The position numbers and the translations under genes were made by a program. This document shows, piece after piece, positions 23,185 through 31,463 of a stretch of 32,850 nt of DNA. The notes below the pieces were generated by a model. The model worked only from the letters and a program-made list of their open reading frames with translations, had not been told where the DNA came from and made no database searches. The DNA is from Akkermansiaceae bacterium (lineage in GTDB: Bacteria > Verrucomicrobiota > Verrucomicrobiia > Verrucomicrobiales > Akkermansiaceae): NCBI GenBank assembly GCA_023301545.1, contig JALZUI010000025.1:1-32850 (forward strand), read 5' to 3'. Every line of letters starts with the position of its first letter. The stretch's first letter is position 1.

Positions 23185-25398
23185 ATGAGCCATCTCCCAA
23201 GAATCCCTAGCCTAAAAGACCCTCTAGCATTGGCCAAAGAAGAGGCCACTCTCTTCAAAAAAACAGGCCCTCTGACTGCAGAACTGGCACAACAAAGCGG
23301 TAGCTTAGGCAATCTCCCGGCCGCCCAAGGAGTGACCCAATCTACCACTCAATCGATCTGTGGTTTCTGTTCTACAGGATGTTCTCTTACCATGCATTTG
23401 GGAGAAGATGGGGCGCAAAACCTGACCCCAACCCCCCATTATCCTGTAAACTTAGGAATGGCCTGCCCTAAGGGATGGGAGGCGCTTGCCGTATTGGATG
23501 CTCCAAACCGAGCCAAAACCCCCCTTCTCCATGGAAAACCTATCGACTGGGCGACCGCCGCAGATACCTTTTGTGATCGGATCAAAGAAATCCAAAAGAA
23601 CCATGGGGATCATTCGGTCGCATTCCTTTCGACAGGGCAGATTCCATTCGAAGAAATGGCCTTCATCGGGAGCTTCTTTAAGTCCGGCATGGGAGGACTC
23701 CATTGTGACGGTAATACCAGACAATGTATGGCCACGTCAGTCGTAGCTTATAAACAATCATTTGGGTTTGATGCCCCTCCCTATACCTATGCAGACTTTG
23801 AGGAATCCGAACACCTTGTCTTCATTGGCGCAAACCCATGTATAGCCCACCCTATCATGTGGCAGCGGGTCTTACGGAATAAAAACTCCCCTCGTATATC
23901 CGTGATCGACCCACGTAATACGGAGACCGCACAGTGCGCTACTCACCATTACCCTCTGAAGCCTAAGTCAGACCAAGCCTTGTTTTATGGCATCGCTCAC
24001 TACCTCTTCACTAACAACTTATGCGATAATGAGTTTCTAAATAAGCATACCGAAAGGTGGGAAGAATACCGAACCTTTGTTTCAACATACGACTTGGAAA
24101 CAACTTCCGAGCTCTCAGGAATCTCTCCCGAGGACATCATCGATTTGGCAACTGCGATCGCTCAGAAAAAAACCTCTCTCTGGTGGACGATGGGCGTTAA
24201 TCAGTCCCACCAAGGAGTCCGCACTGCTCAAGCAATTATTAACCTCTCCTTGATGACTGGAAACATCGGAAAACCTGGAACAGGCGCAAACTCTATCACC
24301 GGTCAGTGTAATGCCATGGGGTCGAGACTCTTCTCCAATACAACCAATTTATTAGGTGGCCACGACTTCTCAAAGGGAGAACACCGAGAGAAAATTTCTC
24401 AGCACACAGGCATCCCTGCTGACCGCATTCCAACAGAATTAGGAAAGCCCTATCATGAAATCATCGAAGGTATTCTAAACGGTGAAATTAAAGCCCTCTG
24501 GGTCATCGCAACAAACCCCGCGCACAGCTGGATCAATCAAAACTGCTTTAAAGAAGTCAGGGAAAAGCTCGAGTTTTTGGTCGTCCAAGACATGTACGAG
24601 GATACCGAAACAGCCCAAGTCGCCGACTTAATTCTTCCCGCAGCTGGTTGGGGAGAAAAAACGGGGTGCTTCATTAACTCCGAACGTAGAATTTCAACTA
24701 TCCGCCCCGTAAAAACCGCGCCAGGGGTTGCGCTTGCTGACTTTAAAATCATTCAGCTCCTGAGCCATGCTTGGGGATGCGCAGACCTTTTTGCGAAATG
24801 GACTTCACCTGAAGCCGTCTTTCACATGCTCAGAGATTGCACCAAAGACACGCCCTGTGACATCACGGGGATTACTGGATACCAACACCTTGAAGATCAA
24901 GCCGGTATTCAATGGCCTTATCCAGAAGGCTCCACTAACGAAGAGCCAGAAAAAAGGCTCTTTACTGATTTCAAGTTTTTCACCCCTTCCCAAAAAGCGA
25001 TTTTTCATTTCTCGCCCCCGACGGAAGTAAAAGAGCTCCCTTGCTCGGAATTCCCATTCTACCTTAATACAGGAAGAGGCTCATCTAGCCAGTGGCATAC
25101 CCAAACCCGCACCCGTTCATCCAAGATCCTACAACAACTCTCCCCCTCTGATCCCTATATCGAAATAAACCCCCTCGATGCCAAAGAGCTAGAGATCGCT
25201 CATTTCCAGTGGGTCACCGTTTCCAGTAAAAGAGGCAAGATTAGAGTCCGTGCTTACCTTGCGCCATCCGTATCGCCAGGCCACCTCTTTCTACCAATGC
25301 ACGACCGTCTATCGAACCAGCTAACTCCTGCCGATTTCGATCCATTTTCGTTTCAACCCAGCTACAAAACAGGTGCGGTAGCCCTCAGTAAGGGGTGA
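23185..25398 (+). CDS. nasA: Assimilatory nitrate reductase catalytic subunit (NasA/NarB type)
   Basis: 737-residue Mo-bis-MGD enzyme reducing nitrate to nitrite. The N-terminal 4Fe-4S cluster ligands are Cys59, Cys62 and Cys66 (CGFCSTGC) and Cys94 (GMACPKGW). The molybdenum ligand is Cys181 in NTRQCMATSV, as in NapA/NasA. Cofactor-binding motifs include WTMGVNQSHQGVRTAQAI, TGNIGKPGTGANSITGQCNAMG and, near the end, NTGRGSSSQWHTQTRTR. An N-terminal extension of about 50 residues lacks a twin-arginine signal, so the protein stays in the cytoplasm. Formate dehydrogenases are the closest alternative; the neighbours nirA and nrtABCD and the Cys ligand context make nitrate far more likely. Confidence 0.9.
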   Translation: MSHLPRIPSLKDPLALAKEEATLFKKTGPLTAELAQQSGSLGNLPAAQGVTQSTTQSICGFCSTGCSLTMHLGEDGAQNLTPTPHYPVNLGMACPKGWEALAVLDAPNRAKTPLLHGKPIDWATAADTFCDRIKEIQKNHGDHSVAFLSTGQIPFEEMAFIGSFFKSGMGGLHCDGNTRQCMATSVVAYKQSFGFDAPPYTYADFEESEHLVFIGANPCIAHPIMWQRVLRNKNSPRISVIDPRNTETAQCATHHYPLKPKSDQALFYGIAHYLFTNNLCDNEFLNKHTERWEEYRTFVSTYDLETTSELSGISPEDIIDLATAIAQKKTSLWWTMGVNQSHQGVRTAQAIINLSLMTGNIGKPGTGANSITGQCNAMGSRLFSNTTNLLGGHDFSKGEHREKISQHTGIPADRIPTELGKPYHEIIEGILNGEIKALWVIATNPAHSWINQNCFKEVREKLEFLVVQDMYEDTETAQVADLILPAAGWGEKTGCFINSERRISTIRPVKTAPGVALADFKIIQLLSHAWGCADLFAKWTSPEAVFHMLRDCTKDTPCDITGITGYQHLEDQAGIQWPYPEGSTNEEPEKRLFTDFKFFTPSQKAIFHFSPPTEVKELPCSEFPFYLNTGRGSSSQWHTQTRTRSSKILQQLSPSDPYIEINPLDAKELEIAHFQWVTVSSKRGKIRVRAYLAPSVSPGHLFLPMHDRLSNQLTPADFDPFSFQPSYKTGAVALSKG

Positions 25399-25465
25399 AG
25401 GAATAGAGGTTTTTCACCAAGCCTCGGGGATAGGGCTAATGCCTCAGTAGTTCTAAGAAGTGGTC

Positions 25466-26467
25466 TTATTTGAATAATAAATCAGGGTTCATGATTTGCC
25501 CTGTATCTATGATTTTCTTTCTGAACAGTCCGGCTTCTTTTAATCCCTGGAGCACCCATTTTTCTTTTTCTGCGCTCGGATTATTTATATCTTCTCCAGA
25601 AAACTTATGCAAAGGGTGCAACTTCCCGCAGGAGTTGGCATATCGCTTAGTGAGGCATTCTTTAATGTCATCCGGGGACGCCTTGAGTGCTGGTCTCTGA
25701 GATAAGATTTCTGCTAGTGTATCGATGTTTTCGGGAGCATTACAGAAAGCGCAGGCTTTCTGTATGGCATTCCCCATTGCCACTACGTTTCCTTCTTGGT
25801 GTTGGAGAGTTCTCTGAGGTACACTCAGTACTTTTTCTGGGTGACTGGCGCTACAATCATAGGATGTTGCCACGATGTGTCCAGCACCCGTCTTTTCTGA
25901 AAGTGAACCCCATGGCTCTCCCGTACAAAACCCGTCGATCATGCCTTGGGCTAGTAAATCAGGAGCTAATTGAGGGGGGATGAAGACGAGCTCGATTTCT
26001 GCGATATGGTTCTTCAGGTATTTATTCAGCCATTGGAAGAGGAGAATAAGATGCGCGGAGTAACGGCTCACCGTCGCAAAGGTCCATTTACGGTTGTATT
26101 TAGCAGCTCTCTCATTGAGAATTCTAGAGACTTCATCATCGTTATTGAGTTGCTCTTTAGAAATCTCTTTAGTCAGAGAGATCACATTACCATTGGCACT
26201 AATAATCAGAGGAATGGACATCTTAGTTTCATAACACCCCACCCCATTATGAAGAGCGTACGGTAACCCTATTAAGGTGGAGGCGGCATCTAGCTCCCCA
26301 TGGATGAGCTTATCTCGCACCGTTGCCCAACCTACTTCCTCACTAAGAGAGACTTCAACGCCAGCTTCTTCAAAATACCCAAGATGTTCTGCAACTAGTA
26401 TAGGAGCGCTATCTATGAGGGGAACATATCCAAGCTTTAAGGCGTTTTGGTTAGTTAGTGCAGGCAT
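25466..26467 (-). CDS. Cytoplasmic NrtA-like nitrate sensor (NasS-like)
   Basis: 333-residue protein of the NrtA/CmpA/SsuA binding-protein fold: ALKLGYVPLIDSAPILVAEH, GYFEEAGVEVSLSEEVGWAT, LDAASTLIGLPYAL, IDGFCTGEPWGSL. It has no signal peptide (it starts MPALTNQN), so it is not a transport protein. It is shorter than the NrtA of this window (449 aa) and closest in type to NasS, the cytosolic nitrate/nitrite sensor that normally holds the antiterminator NasT. No NasT (ANTAR) gene is present; instead a LysR regulator gene is divergent. I infer it senses nitrate and acts through the LysR protein. Its start lies exactly 21 nt from a palindrome shared with lysR. It converges on the reductase gene. 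Confidence 0.82.
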   Translation of the reverse strand: MPALTNQNALKLGYVPLIDSAPILVAEHLGYFEEAGVEVSLSEEVGWATVRDKLIHGELDAASTLIGLPYALHNGVGCYETKMSIPLIISANGNVISLTKEISKEQLNNDDEVSRILNERAAKYNRKWTFATVSRYSAHLILLFQWLNKYLKNHIAEIELVFIPPQLAPDLLAQGMIDGFCTGEPWGSLSEKTGAGHIVATSYDCSASHPEKVLSVPQRTLQHQEGNVVAMGNAIQKACAFCNAPENIDTLAEILSQRPALKASPDDIKECLTKRYANSCGKLHPLHKFSGEDINNPSAEKEKWVLQGLKEAGLFRKKIIDTGQIMNPDLLFK

Positions 26468-26488
26468 GGTCAGGAGTTACCCTAATAG

Positions 26489-26529
26489 AGCATGTCATGT
26501 GCCACATTAATATTGGCACATGACATGCT
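26489..26529. promoter_or_regulatory. Symmetric divergent promoter/operator of sensor and lysR genes
   Basis: Perfect inverted repeat with 15-bp arms, AGCATGTCATGTGCC (26489-26503) and GGCACATGACATGCT (26515-26529), around an 11-nt A/T-rich centre. Each arm, read outward, is a -24/-12-like element (TGGCACATGACATGCT, GG-N10-GC). Each end of the palindrome is exactly 21 nt from the start codon on its side, and predicted starts are near 26478 and 26540. It may be two sigma-54 promoters back to back, a LysR autoregulatory site, or both. Confidence 0.7.
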
Positions 26530-26550
26530 TTAATTTCATTCATACCCATC

Positions 26551-27468
26551 ATGAGCCTTTACCCTAATATGCGACAGGTGCGCGCCTTCGTTTCTGTTGC
26601 TGAGACAAGCAGCTTTACTAAGGCCGCGCAACTGATGAACCTGACCCAATCTGCCATTTCACACTCTATTAAGAGCTTAGAAGAGCAGTTAGGAGTATGT
26701 CTTATCGAGCGTGCAGGAAAACGGCTTTCTATTACTCAAGACGGTAATATCTACCTCGCCCGTTGCCGAAAGGTGATCCACGAGTTGGATGTAGCTCAAC
26801 AAGAACTGACAAACCTCAAACAGTGGAGTCAGGGGCGGATTCGTATTGGCGCCACTCACTCGATGGTGAAATATCTATTACCTGCGATTTTAAGAGAGTT
26901 TCGGGAGTGCTTTCCTCGTTGTGAAGTCGTCGTGGAAACTGGGGATTCCGCCACCCTTATCGAAAAGCTGAATGCGGCCGAAATTGATTACGCATTCGGG
27001 ATGAAAACTAAGCATCCCAGCTGGTGTGAGTATGAACGATTATTTAGTGATGAAATGGGTCTCGTGATCTCCTCCGCCCATCCCTGGGCTAGTGCCACTA
27101 AGATCCCATCTGAAGGGCTTTCGCAGGATGACTTTTTGGTATACGGAAAGTCTAGTGAGACATACCGCTTGATTAGGGAGCAGGTAGAAAGGCTCGGGAT
27201 CAAGCTTCGTGTATCTATGAATTTAGATGATATGGAAGCCATAAAGGAAATGGCTAAAATAGGTTTGGGCGTGGGAATTGTCGCCCCATGGGTAGCCCGG
27301 CGCGAGCTAGAGTCTGGAGAGTTAAAATTCGTCAAATGTGATGGTATTGATATTAAACGCGACTGGGGCGTCTTTTATCATGACATCAAGAAGAAAAACT
27401 TGGCCGAAGCTACCTTCCTCGGCATAAGCCGCCTCGTGTGTGCTGGGGTGAGCACCTTACCGACCTAG
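26551..27468 (+). CDS. LysR-family transcriptional regulator
   Basis: 305-residue LysR-type regulator. The N-terminal winged helix-turn-helix is MRQVRAFVSVAETSSFTKAA, then LTQSAISHSIKSLEEQLGV (about residues 7-48), with the usual linker helix (HELDVAQQELTNLKQWSQGRI). The C-terminal effector domain starts at IRIGATHSMVKYLLPAIL and includes GLGVGIVAPWVARRELESGEL. It is divergent from the NasS-like sensor gene and at the edge of the nitrate island, so nitrate genes are its likely targets. This recalls NtcB of cyanobacteria in role only; sequence identity cannot be judged here. ATG 26551 is used; Met7 at 26569 is an alternative. Confidence 0.9.
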   Translation: MSLYPNMRQVRAFVSVAETSSFTKAAQLMNLTQSAISHSIKSLEEQLGVCLIERAGKRLSITQDGNIYLARCRKVIHELDVAQQELTNLKQWSQGRIRIGATHSMVKYLLPAILREFRECFPRCEVVVETGDSATLIEKLNAAEIDYAFGMKTKHPSWCEYERLFSDEMGLVISSAHPWASATKIPSEGLSQDDFLVYGKSSETYRLIREQVERLGIKLRVSMNLDDMEAIKEMAKIGLGVGIVAPWVARRELESGELKFVKCDGIDIKRDWGVFYHDIKKKNLAEATFLGISRLVCAGVSTLPT

Positions 27469-27658
27469 TTTAATGATCTGTAGGCTTCTTTCTCTCCCTA
27501 TCCAGAGAATAAGCTTATAAAGCAAGCTGCAGGCTCCACAATTGCGGGCATAATATAATTAAACCGCGTAGTAAAAGTACTCATCAATATGTCGCAGTAA
27601 GCGGTGTAATGTCCCTTTTTATTTTGACGAGCGGTGGAAATCGTTTTACCAGTCCTTC
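27469..27658. other. Non-coding gap between lysR and dapL
   Basis: 190 nt with no gene. It holds a TATAAT at 27554-27559 without a good -35 partner, and TTGACG near 27633 followed 17 nt later by a weak TACCAG. Either could drive dapL. No clear terminator for lysR was seen. Confidence 0.4.
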
Positions 27659-28891
27659 ATGGCACGTATTAATGAAAATTTTCTTAAGCTAAAGGCAGGA
27701 TACCTCTTCCCAGAAATCGGACGACGCGTCCGTGAGTTCACCGAGAGTAACGCAGAGGCAGCGTCTAAAATCATCAAATGTGGAATCGGTGATGTCACCG
27801 AGCCGCTCCCTGATGCAGTGCGCGAGGCGATGCACAAGGCGGTTGACGAGCTCGGTAACCGCGACACCTTCCGTGGGTACGGACCTGAGCAAGGCTACGA
27901 CTTCCTCCGTGAAGCGGTGGTAAAAAATAGCTACCAAGGTCTAGGCATTGAGGCTGATGACATCTTCATCTCCGATGGTTCCAAGTGTGACACGGGCAAC
28001 GTGCTCGACATCTTTGGCCCAGGTAACAAGATCGCTATTACTGATCCTGTATATCCTGTCTATGTTGATACCAATGTCATGATCGGTAATACGGGCGATG
28101 GTGATGCCGATGGTCGTTACGAAGGTCTCGTGTACCTTCCTTGTACCGCCGAAAACGATTTTGTCCCAGCGATTCCGGACGAAAAAGTAGACATCATTTA
28201 CCTTTGTTACCCTAATAACCCTACGGGAGCTTCTGCGACTAGAGCACAGCTCGAAGCATGGGTTGCTTACGCTCGTAAAAATAAGGCGATCATCCTCTAT
28301 GATGCCGCCTACGAAGCCTTTATCCAAGAAGATGACGTCCCTCGCTCAATCTTCGAAATCGACGGCGCGCTTGAGTGCGCAATGGAATTCCGCTCGTTTT
28401 CTAAAAACGGTGGATTCACTGGCGTACGTTGTGGTTACATCGCGATTCCTTCCCAACTTAAAGGCTCAACTGCAGCGGGCGAAGAGATCAGCGTGAAGCA
28501 ACTCTGGTCACGACGTACCTCTACTAAGTTCAATGGCGCATCATACCCTGTCCAACGTGGCGCGGAAGCGATCTACTCCGACGCAGGTAAGGCGCAAGTC
28601 TCTGCCCTAGTAGAGCACTACATGAGTAATGCGACCCTCCTCCGTGAGACTTGCACCGAAATCGGCCTCCAGGTCTTTGGTGGTGTAAATGCTCCCTACG
28701 TATGGGTAGCTTGTCCAGAAGGGATCGATAGCTGGGGAATGTTTGATAAGATGCTCCAAGATGCACAAGTCGTAATCACTCCAGGCTCAGGCTTTGGCGC
28801 GGCGGGCGAAGGGTTCTTCCGTATCTCAGCCTTCAATTCCCGTGCGAATGTGGAAGAAGTTTGTACCCGCCTGAAGGCGATCTTTGGCTAA
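27659..28891 (+). CDS. dapL: LL-diaminopimelate aminotransferase DapL
   Basis: PLP enzyme converting tetrahydrodipicolinate directly to LL-diaminopimelate, a one-step shortcut in lysine and peptidoglycan synthesis used by plants, Chlamydiae, Verrucomicrobiota and some other bacteria. 410 aa, full length. Motifs: ENFLKLKAGYLFPEIGRR at the start, CGIGDVTEPLPDAVREAM, YGPEQGYDFLREA, IFISDGSKCD, ITDPVYPVYVDTN, LCYPNNPTGA, and the PLP lysine in FRSFSKNGGFTGVRCGY. Start context MARINENF fits the family. It stands alone: 190 nt of non-coding DNA precede it (with TATAAT at 27554-27559 as a possible -10 box) and a strong terminator follows. Confidence 0.97.
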   Translation: MARINENFLKLKAGYLFPEIGRRVREFTESNAEAASKIIKCGIGDVTEPLPDAVREAMHKAVDELGNRDTFRGYGPEQGYDFLREAVVKNSYQGLGIEADDIFISDGSKCDTGNVLDIFGPGNKIAITDPVYPVYVDTNVMIGNTGDGDADGRYEGLVYLPCTAENDFVPAIPDEKVDIIYLCYPNNPTGASATRAQLEAWVAYARKNKAIILYDAAYEAFIQEDDVPRSIFEIDGALECAMEFRSFSKNGGFTGVRCGYIAIPSQLKGSTAAGEEISVKQLWSRRTSTKFNGASYPVQRGAEAIYSDAGKAQVSALVEHYMSNATLLRETCTEIGLQVFGGVNAPYVWVACPEGIDSWGMFDKMLQDAQVVITPGSGFGAAGEGFFRISAFNSRANVEEVCTRLKAIFG

Positions 28892-28914
28892 GAAAACCTA
28901 GTCTGTATCAAATC

Positions 28915-28943
28915 AAAAGGAGCTCCAAGGGAGCTCCTTTTTT
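28915..28943 (+). terminator. Rho-independent terminator of dapL
   Basis: AAAAGGAGCTCC (28915-28926), a 3-nt loop, and GGAGCTCCTTTT (28930-28941), continuing into a run of six T (28938-28943). Perfect 12-bp stem, 23 nt after the dapL stop codon. Confidence 0.93.
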
Positions 28944-28987
28944 GTGCCTACTCGGAATATTTTATAAAAGATACAGTTTTAGCTTGA

Positions 28988-29008
28988 TAATGAGACGCTG
29001 TATCATTA
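28988..29008. promoter_or_regulatory. Possible iron-responsive dyad upstream of the TonB receptor
   Basis: TAATGA and TCATTA (28988-28993 and 29003-29008) are complements 9 nt apart and overlap a -10-like GATAAT at 28986-28991, ending 14 nt before the start codon. The sequence has the look of a Fur-type site (GATAATGA), but the spacing is not the standard 19-bp Fur box. Confidence 0.3.
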
Positions 29009-29022
29009 AGGAATTTGCACCT

Positions 29023-31125
29023 ATGAAATTAACACGCACAAAAACAATGAGAAGGGCACTAATACCCCTTACTTTTTCTGTTTCATTAGCAATGGCTCAG
29101 GACGATGATGCCGTGATCGTCTTTGGATCCTATGAAGAGACTGCTAGCACAAAAAGCGTAAACGCTTTCCGTACAGACACTCCTGTTATCGATGTTCCTT
29201 CCAGCGTCTCGATCATCACCAAAGAAGAACTCAAGGCTCAGGGGATCGACAGCATTGGCGGCGTAGTAGACTACACTCCTGGTGTGATCAACACTCAAGG
29301 GGAAGGTCACCGTGATGCGGTTGTCTTCCGTGGTATTCGTTCTACCTCCGCATTTTTTGTTGATGGACTACGTGACGATGTTCAATACTTCCGTTCCCTT
29401 TACAACGTAGAACAGGTAGAGACTCTCACAGGTGCAAACGCCCTCACCTTCGGGCGAGGTGGTGCTGGTGGAGTCATTAATCGTACGAGCAAAAAGCCTT
29501 CTTTTGATGGCGATTTCTACAACTTCGACGCTAACATTGATACCTTTGGGGCCTATAATGGCTCGATCGATGTAAATCAGGTCATTGATGAAGATACGGC
29601 CCTCCGTATAAACGCGCATTACAACAATCTTAATAATCACCGTGATTTTTTTGATGGTGACGAGTTCGGCTTTAACCCAACGCTCACACACAAAATCAGC
29701 GACTTCACCTCCGTAACCTTCTCTTACGAGCATATTAACCACGAGCGTTTCATTGACAGAGGAATCCCCACTGCTAATGGCAGACCTGTGAGCTCACTGG
29801 ATGATGTCGTCTTCGGCGACTCTGAGCTGAATATTTCTGACATCGATGCCAATGTTGCGAAAGTAACCTTCGATCACGAATTTTCTAGTGAGTGGAAAGG
29901 TACCGCCACAGCCTCCTTCGGAAGCTACGACAAACTGTACCAGAACTTTTTCCCTTCAGATTTTGACGCAGCGAACGATACTGTAACGATCGACGGATAC
30001 CGTGATACAACCGAGCGTGACCGCCTGGAACTTTCTGGCGAGCTTATCGGCGAATTCGACACGGGAGCGATCTCGCACACCCTCGTTATTGGGTCAGACT
30101 TCACCTACACCTCCAACGACAATGATCGTTTCAATGCCAATTTCGCTCCTGATGGGGATCCGCCTGAGGACACCGAAGATTTTTCCGCCAGCAATTTCTC
30201 ACTGAGAAACGGAGTCGGAACAAATATTAACGGCGCCCAAGTCAGCAATAATTTCAATACGGACCTTAATGATGACACCGCCGCCACGATCACAACCTAC
30301 TCTTTCTTCCTCCAGGACGAAATTGCACTCACCGACCAACTCAATGTCATCCTCGGAGCGCGCTTTGATAGCTTCGATATTGATGTAGATGATAACCGCA
30401 GAGGAACAAGCTTTGACCAAACCGATACGGAAGTCTCTCCACGTTTAGGCATTGTCTACAAGCCGGTTGAGAACCTTTCGCTCTACGCTAGTTACAGTCA
30501 AACTTTCCTTCCTAATAGTGGAGAGCAGTTTGCTTCGATTAGCTCCAGCGAACTCGACTTTGACCCAGATGAGTTCACCAACATCGAAGTGGGAGTAAAA
30601 TGGGATATCACCTCTGATCTCTACCTCACCGTAGCCGCCTTTGACCTAGAGCAAAGCATCGTACAAGCCGATGATGATAATGTTGGCGAAAGCGAGCGTA
30701 ACGAATCCACCAACCAAGGCATCGAAGTAGCCCTAAAAGGATATATCACAGATAAGCTCTCAATCAACGCTGGCTACACATACCTTGACGCAGAAAACAC
30801 CAACGGAAGCCGACCAAGGGAAACGCCTGAGCACTCTGCCTCGATCTGGGGAACCTACCAGGTCAATGAAAAGCTCTCCTTCGGTCTCGGACTCGTATAC
30901 CAAGACGAATCCCTTGCACAAGACAGCGACAGTAGCGACGCCACACTCCCGGACTACGTCCGCGTAGATGCAGGAATCTCCTACCAACTAAATGATAACT
31001 ATAACATTGGGCTTCATATCGAAAACCTCTTCGATACAGACTACTTCCCAACCTCGCATACTGATGACCAAGTCACGGTAGGCGCACCAATCAACGCGAC
31101 TTTCTCAGTTCGCGGGACGTTCTAA
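29023..31125 (+). CDS. TonB-dependent outer-membrane receptor, ferric-siderophore type
   Basis: About 700-residue receptor. Start chosen at ATG 29023, giving the signal peptide MKLTRTKTMRRALIPLTF to SLAMAQ; an upstream in-frame ATG at 28861 lies inside dapL and before its terminator, so it is rejected. A TonB-box-like DAVIVFGSY follows the signal, then a plug domain (TDTPVIDVPSSVSIITKEEL, VVDYTPGV, VVFRGIRS, FVDGLRDDVQYFRS, VEQVETLTGANALTFGRGGA, GGVINRTSKKP) and a 22-strand-type barrel ending GAPINATFSVRGTF. It resembles catecholate receptors such as Fiu. The cargo cannot be fixed from sequence; iron-siderophore is the best guess. Rich in Asp and Asn, as in marine proteins. Confidence 0.9.
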   Translation: MKLTRTKTMRRALIPLTFSVSLAMAQDDDAVIVFGSYEETASTKSVNAFRTDTPVIDVPSSVSIITKEELKAQGIDSIGGVVDYTPGVINTQGEGHRDAVVFRGIRSTSAFFVDGLRDDVQYFRSLYNVEQVETLTGANALTFGRGGAGGVINRTSKKPSFDGDFYNFDANIDTFGAYNGSIDVNQVIDEDTALRINAHYNNLNNHRDFFDGDEFGFNPTLTHKISDFTSVTFSYEHINHERFIDRGIPTANGRPVSSLDDVVFGDSELNISDIDANVAKVTFDHEFSSEWKGTATASFGSYDKLYQNFFPSDFDAANDTVTIDGYRDTTERDRLELSGELIGEFDTGAISHTLVIGSDFTYTSNDNDRFNANFAPDGDPPEDTEDFSASNFSLRNGVGTNINGAQVSNNFNTDLNDDTAATITTYSFFLQDEIALTDQLNVILGARFDSFDIDVDDNRRGTSFDQTDTEVSPRLGIVYKPVENLSLYASYSQTFLPNSGEQFASISSSELDFDPDEFTNIEVGVKWDITSDLYLTVAAFDLEQSIVQADDDNVGESERNESTNQGIEVALKGYITDKLSINAGYTYLDAENTNGSRPRETPEHSASIWGTYQVNEKLSFGLGLVYQDESLAQDSDSSDATLPDYVRVDAGISYQLNDNYNIGLHIENLFDTDYFPTSHTDDQVTVGAPINATFSVRGTF

Positions 31126-31148
31126 GTAACCTCTAACCTCATAGCTAA

Positions 31149-31178
31149 AGCCATGTTTCCGTAATAGGAAGCATGGCT
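31149..31178 (+). terminator. Hairpin downstream of the TonB receptor
   Basis: AGCCATGTTTCC and GGAAGCATGGCT pair over 12 bp with one G-U, around the loop GTAATA. Only a weak T-rich tail (CATTTACTCCTT) follows. Starts 23 nt after the stop codon. Confidence 0.65.
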
Positions 31179-31247
31179 CATTTACTCCTTCCACTTAAAA
31201 AAATTCATTGACCTCTGCTCTAATTTGAACGAATACTATAAATACTT

Positions 31248-31430
31248 ATGAAATCATTACTATTACCTCTCATCGCTGTTGCTTCAATCTTTTCCGTTTC
31301 ATGCTCATGTTACAAAGGTGCTTCTTGTACTAAGTCTTGCACGAAATCTTGCTCAAGCGAGTGTAGCAAATCATGTTGTTCAGACGGTAAATGTGCAGTT
31401 AAACCAGCGCCATTCGTATTCGCTAAGTAA
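31248..31430 (+). CDS. Small cysteine-rich secreted protein 1
   Basis: 60-residue protein with signal sequence MKSLLLPLIAVASIFSVSC and then about 40 residues holding eleven more cysteines (SCYKGASCTKSCTKSCSSEC, then SKSCCSDGKC) before the tail VKPAPFVFAK. The cysteine at the end of the signal sequence could be a lipidation site, although the lipobox is imperfect (FSVSC). The Cys-x-Lys-Ser-Cys repetition suggests metal binding or a disulfide-rich surface peptide. Together with the next small gene it forms a pair sharing the tail motif (K/R)PAP followed closely by VFA. I do not recognise a family. A TTGACC at 31208-31213 could be its -35 box. Confidence 0.6.
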   Translation: MKSLLLPLIAVASIFSVSCSCYKGASCTKSCTKSCSSECSKSCCSDGKCAVKPAPFVFAK

Positions 31431-31463
31431 TTAGCTGAATAGAACAACAATCATCACAATATT

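Noticed and set aside
25399..25465. Terminator between nasA and the sensor gene
   Set aside because: Only a 5-bp stem (TAAGA/TCTTA) and short GAGG/CCTC pairings are visible; not strong enough to annotate.
27530..27546. AGGCTCCACAATTGC with GG-N10-GC spacing before dapL
   Set aside because: The -24 half is poor and it is about 115 nt from the start; not counted with the six sites.
28861..29022. Upstream ATG at 28861 as the TonB receptor start
   Set aside because: It lies within dapL and before its strong terminator; the signal peptide begins at 29023.
29023..31125. Calling the TonB receptor a nitrate or metal-operon component
   Set aside because: It is flanked by terminators and lies apart from both operons; siderophore-type sequence features fit better.
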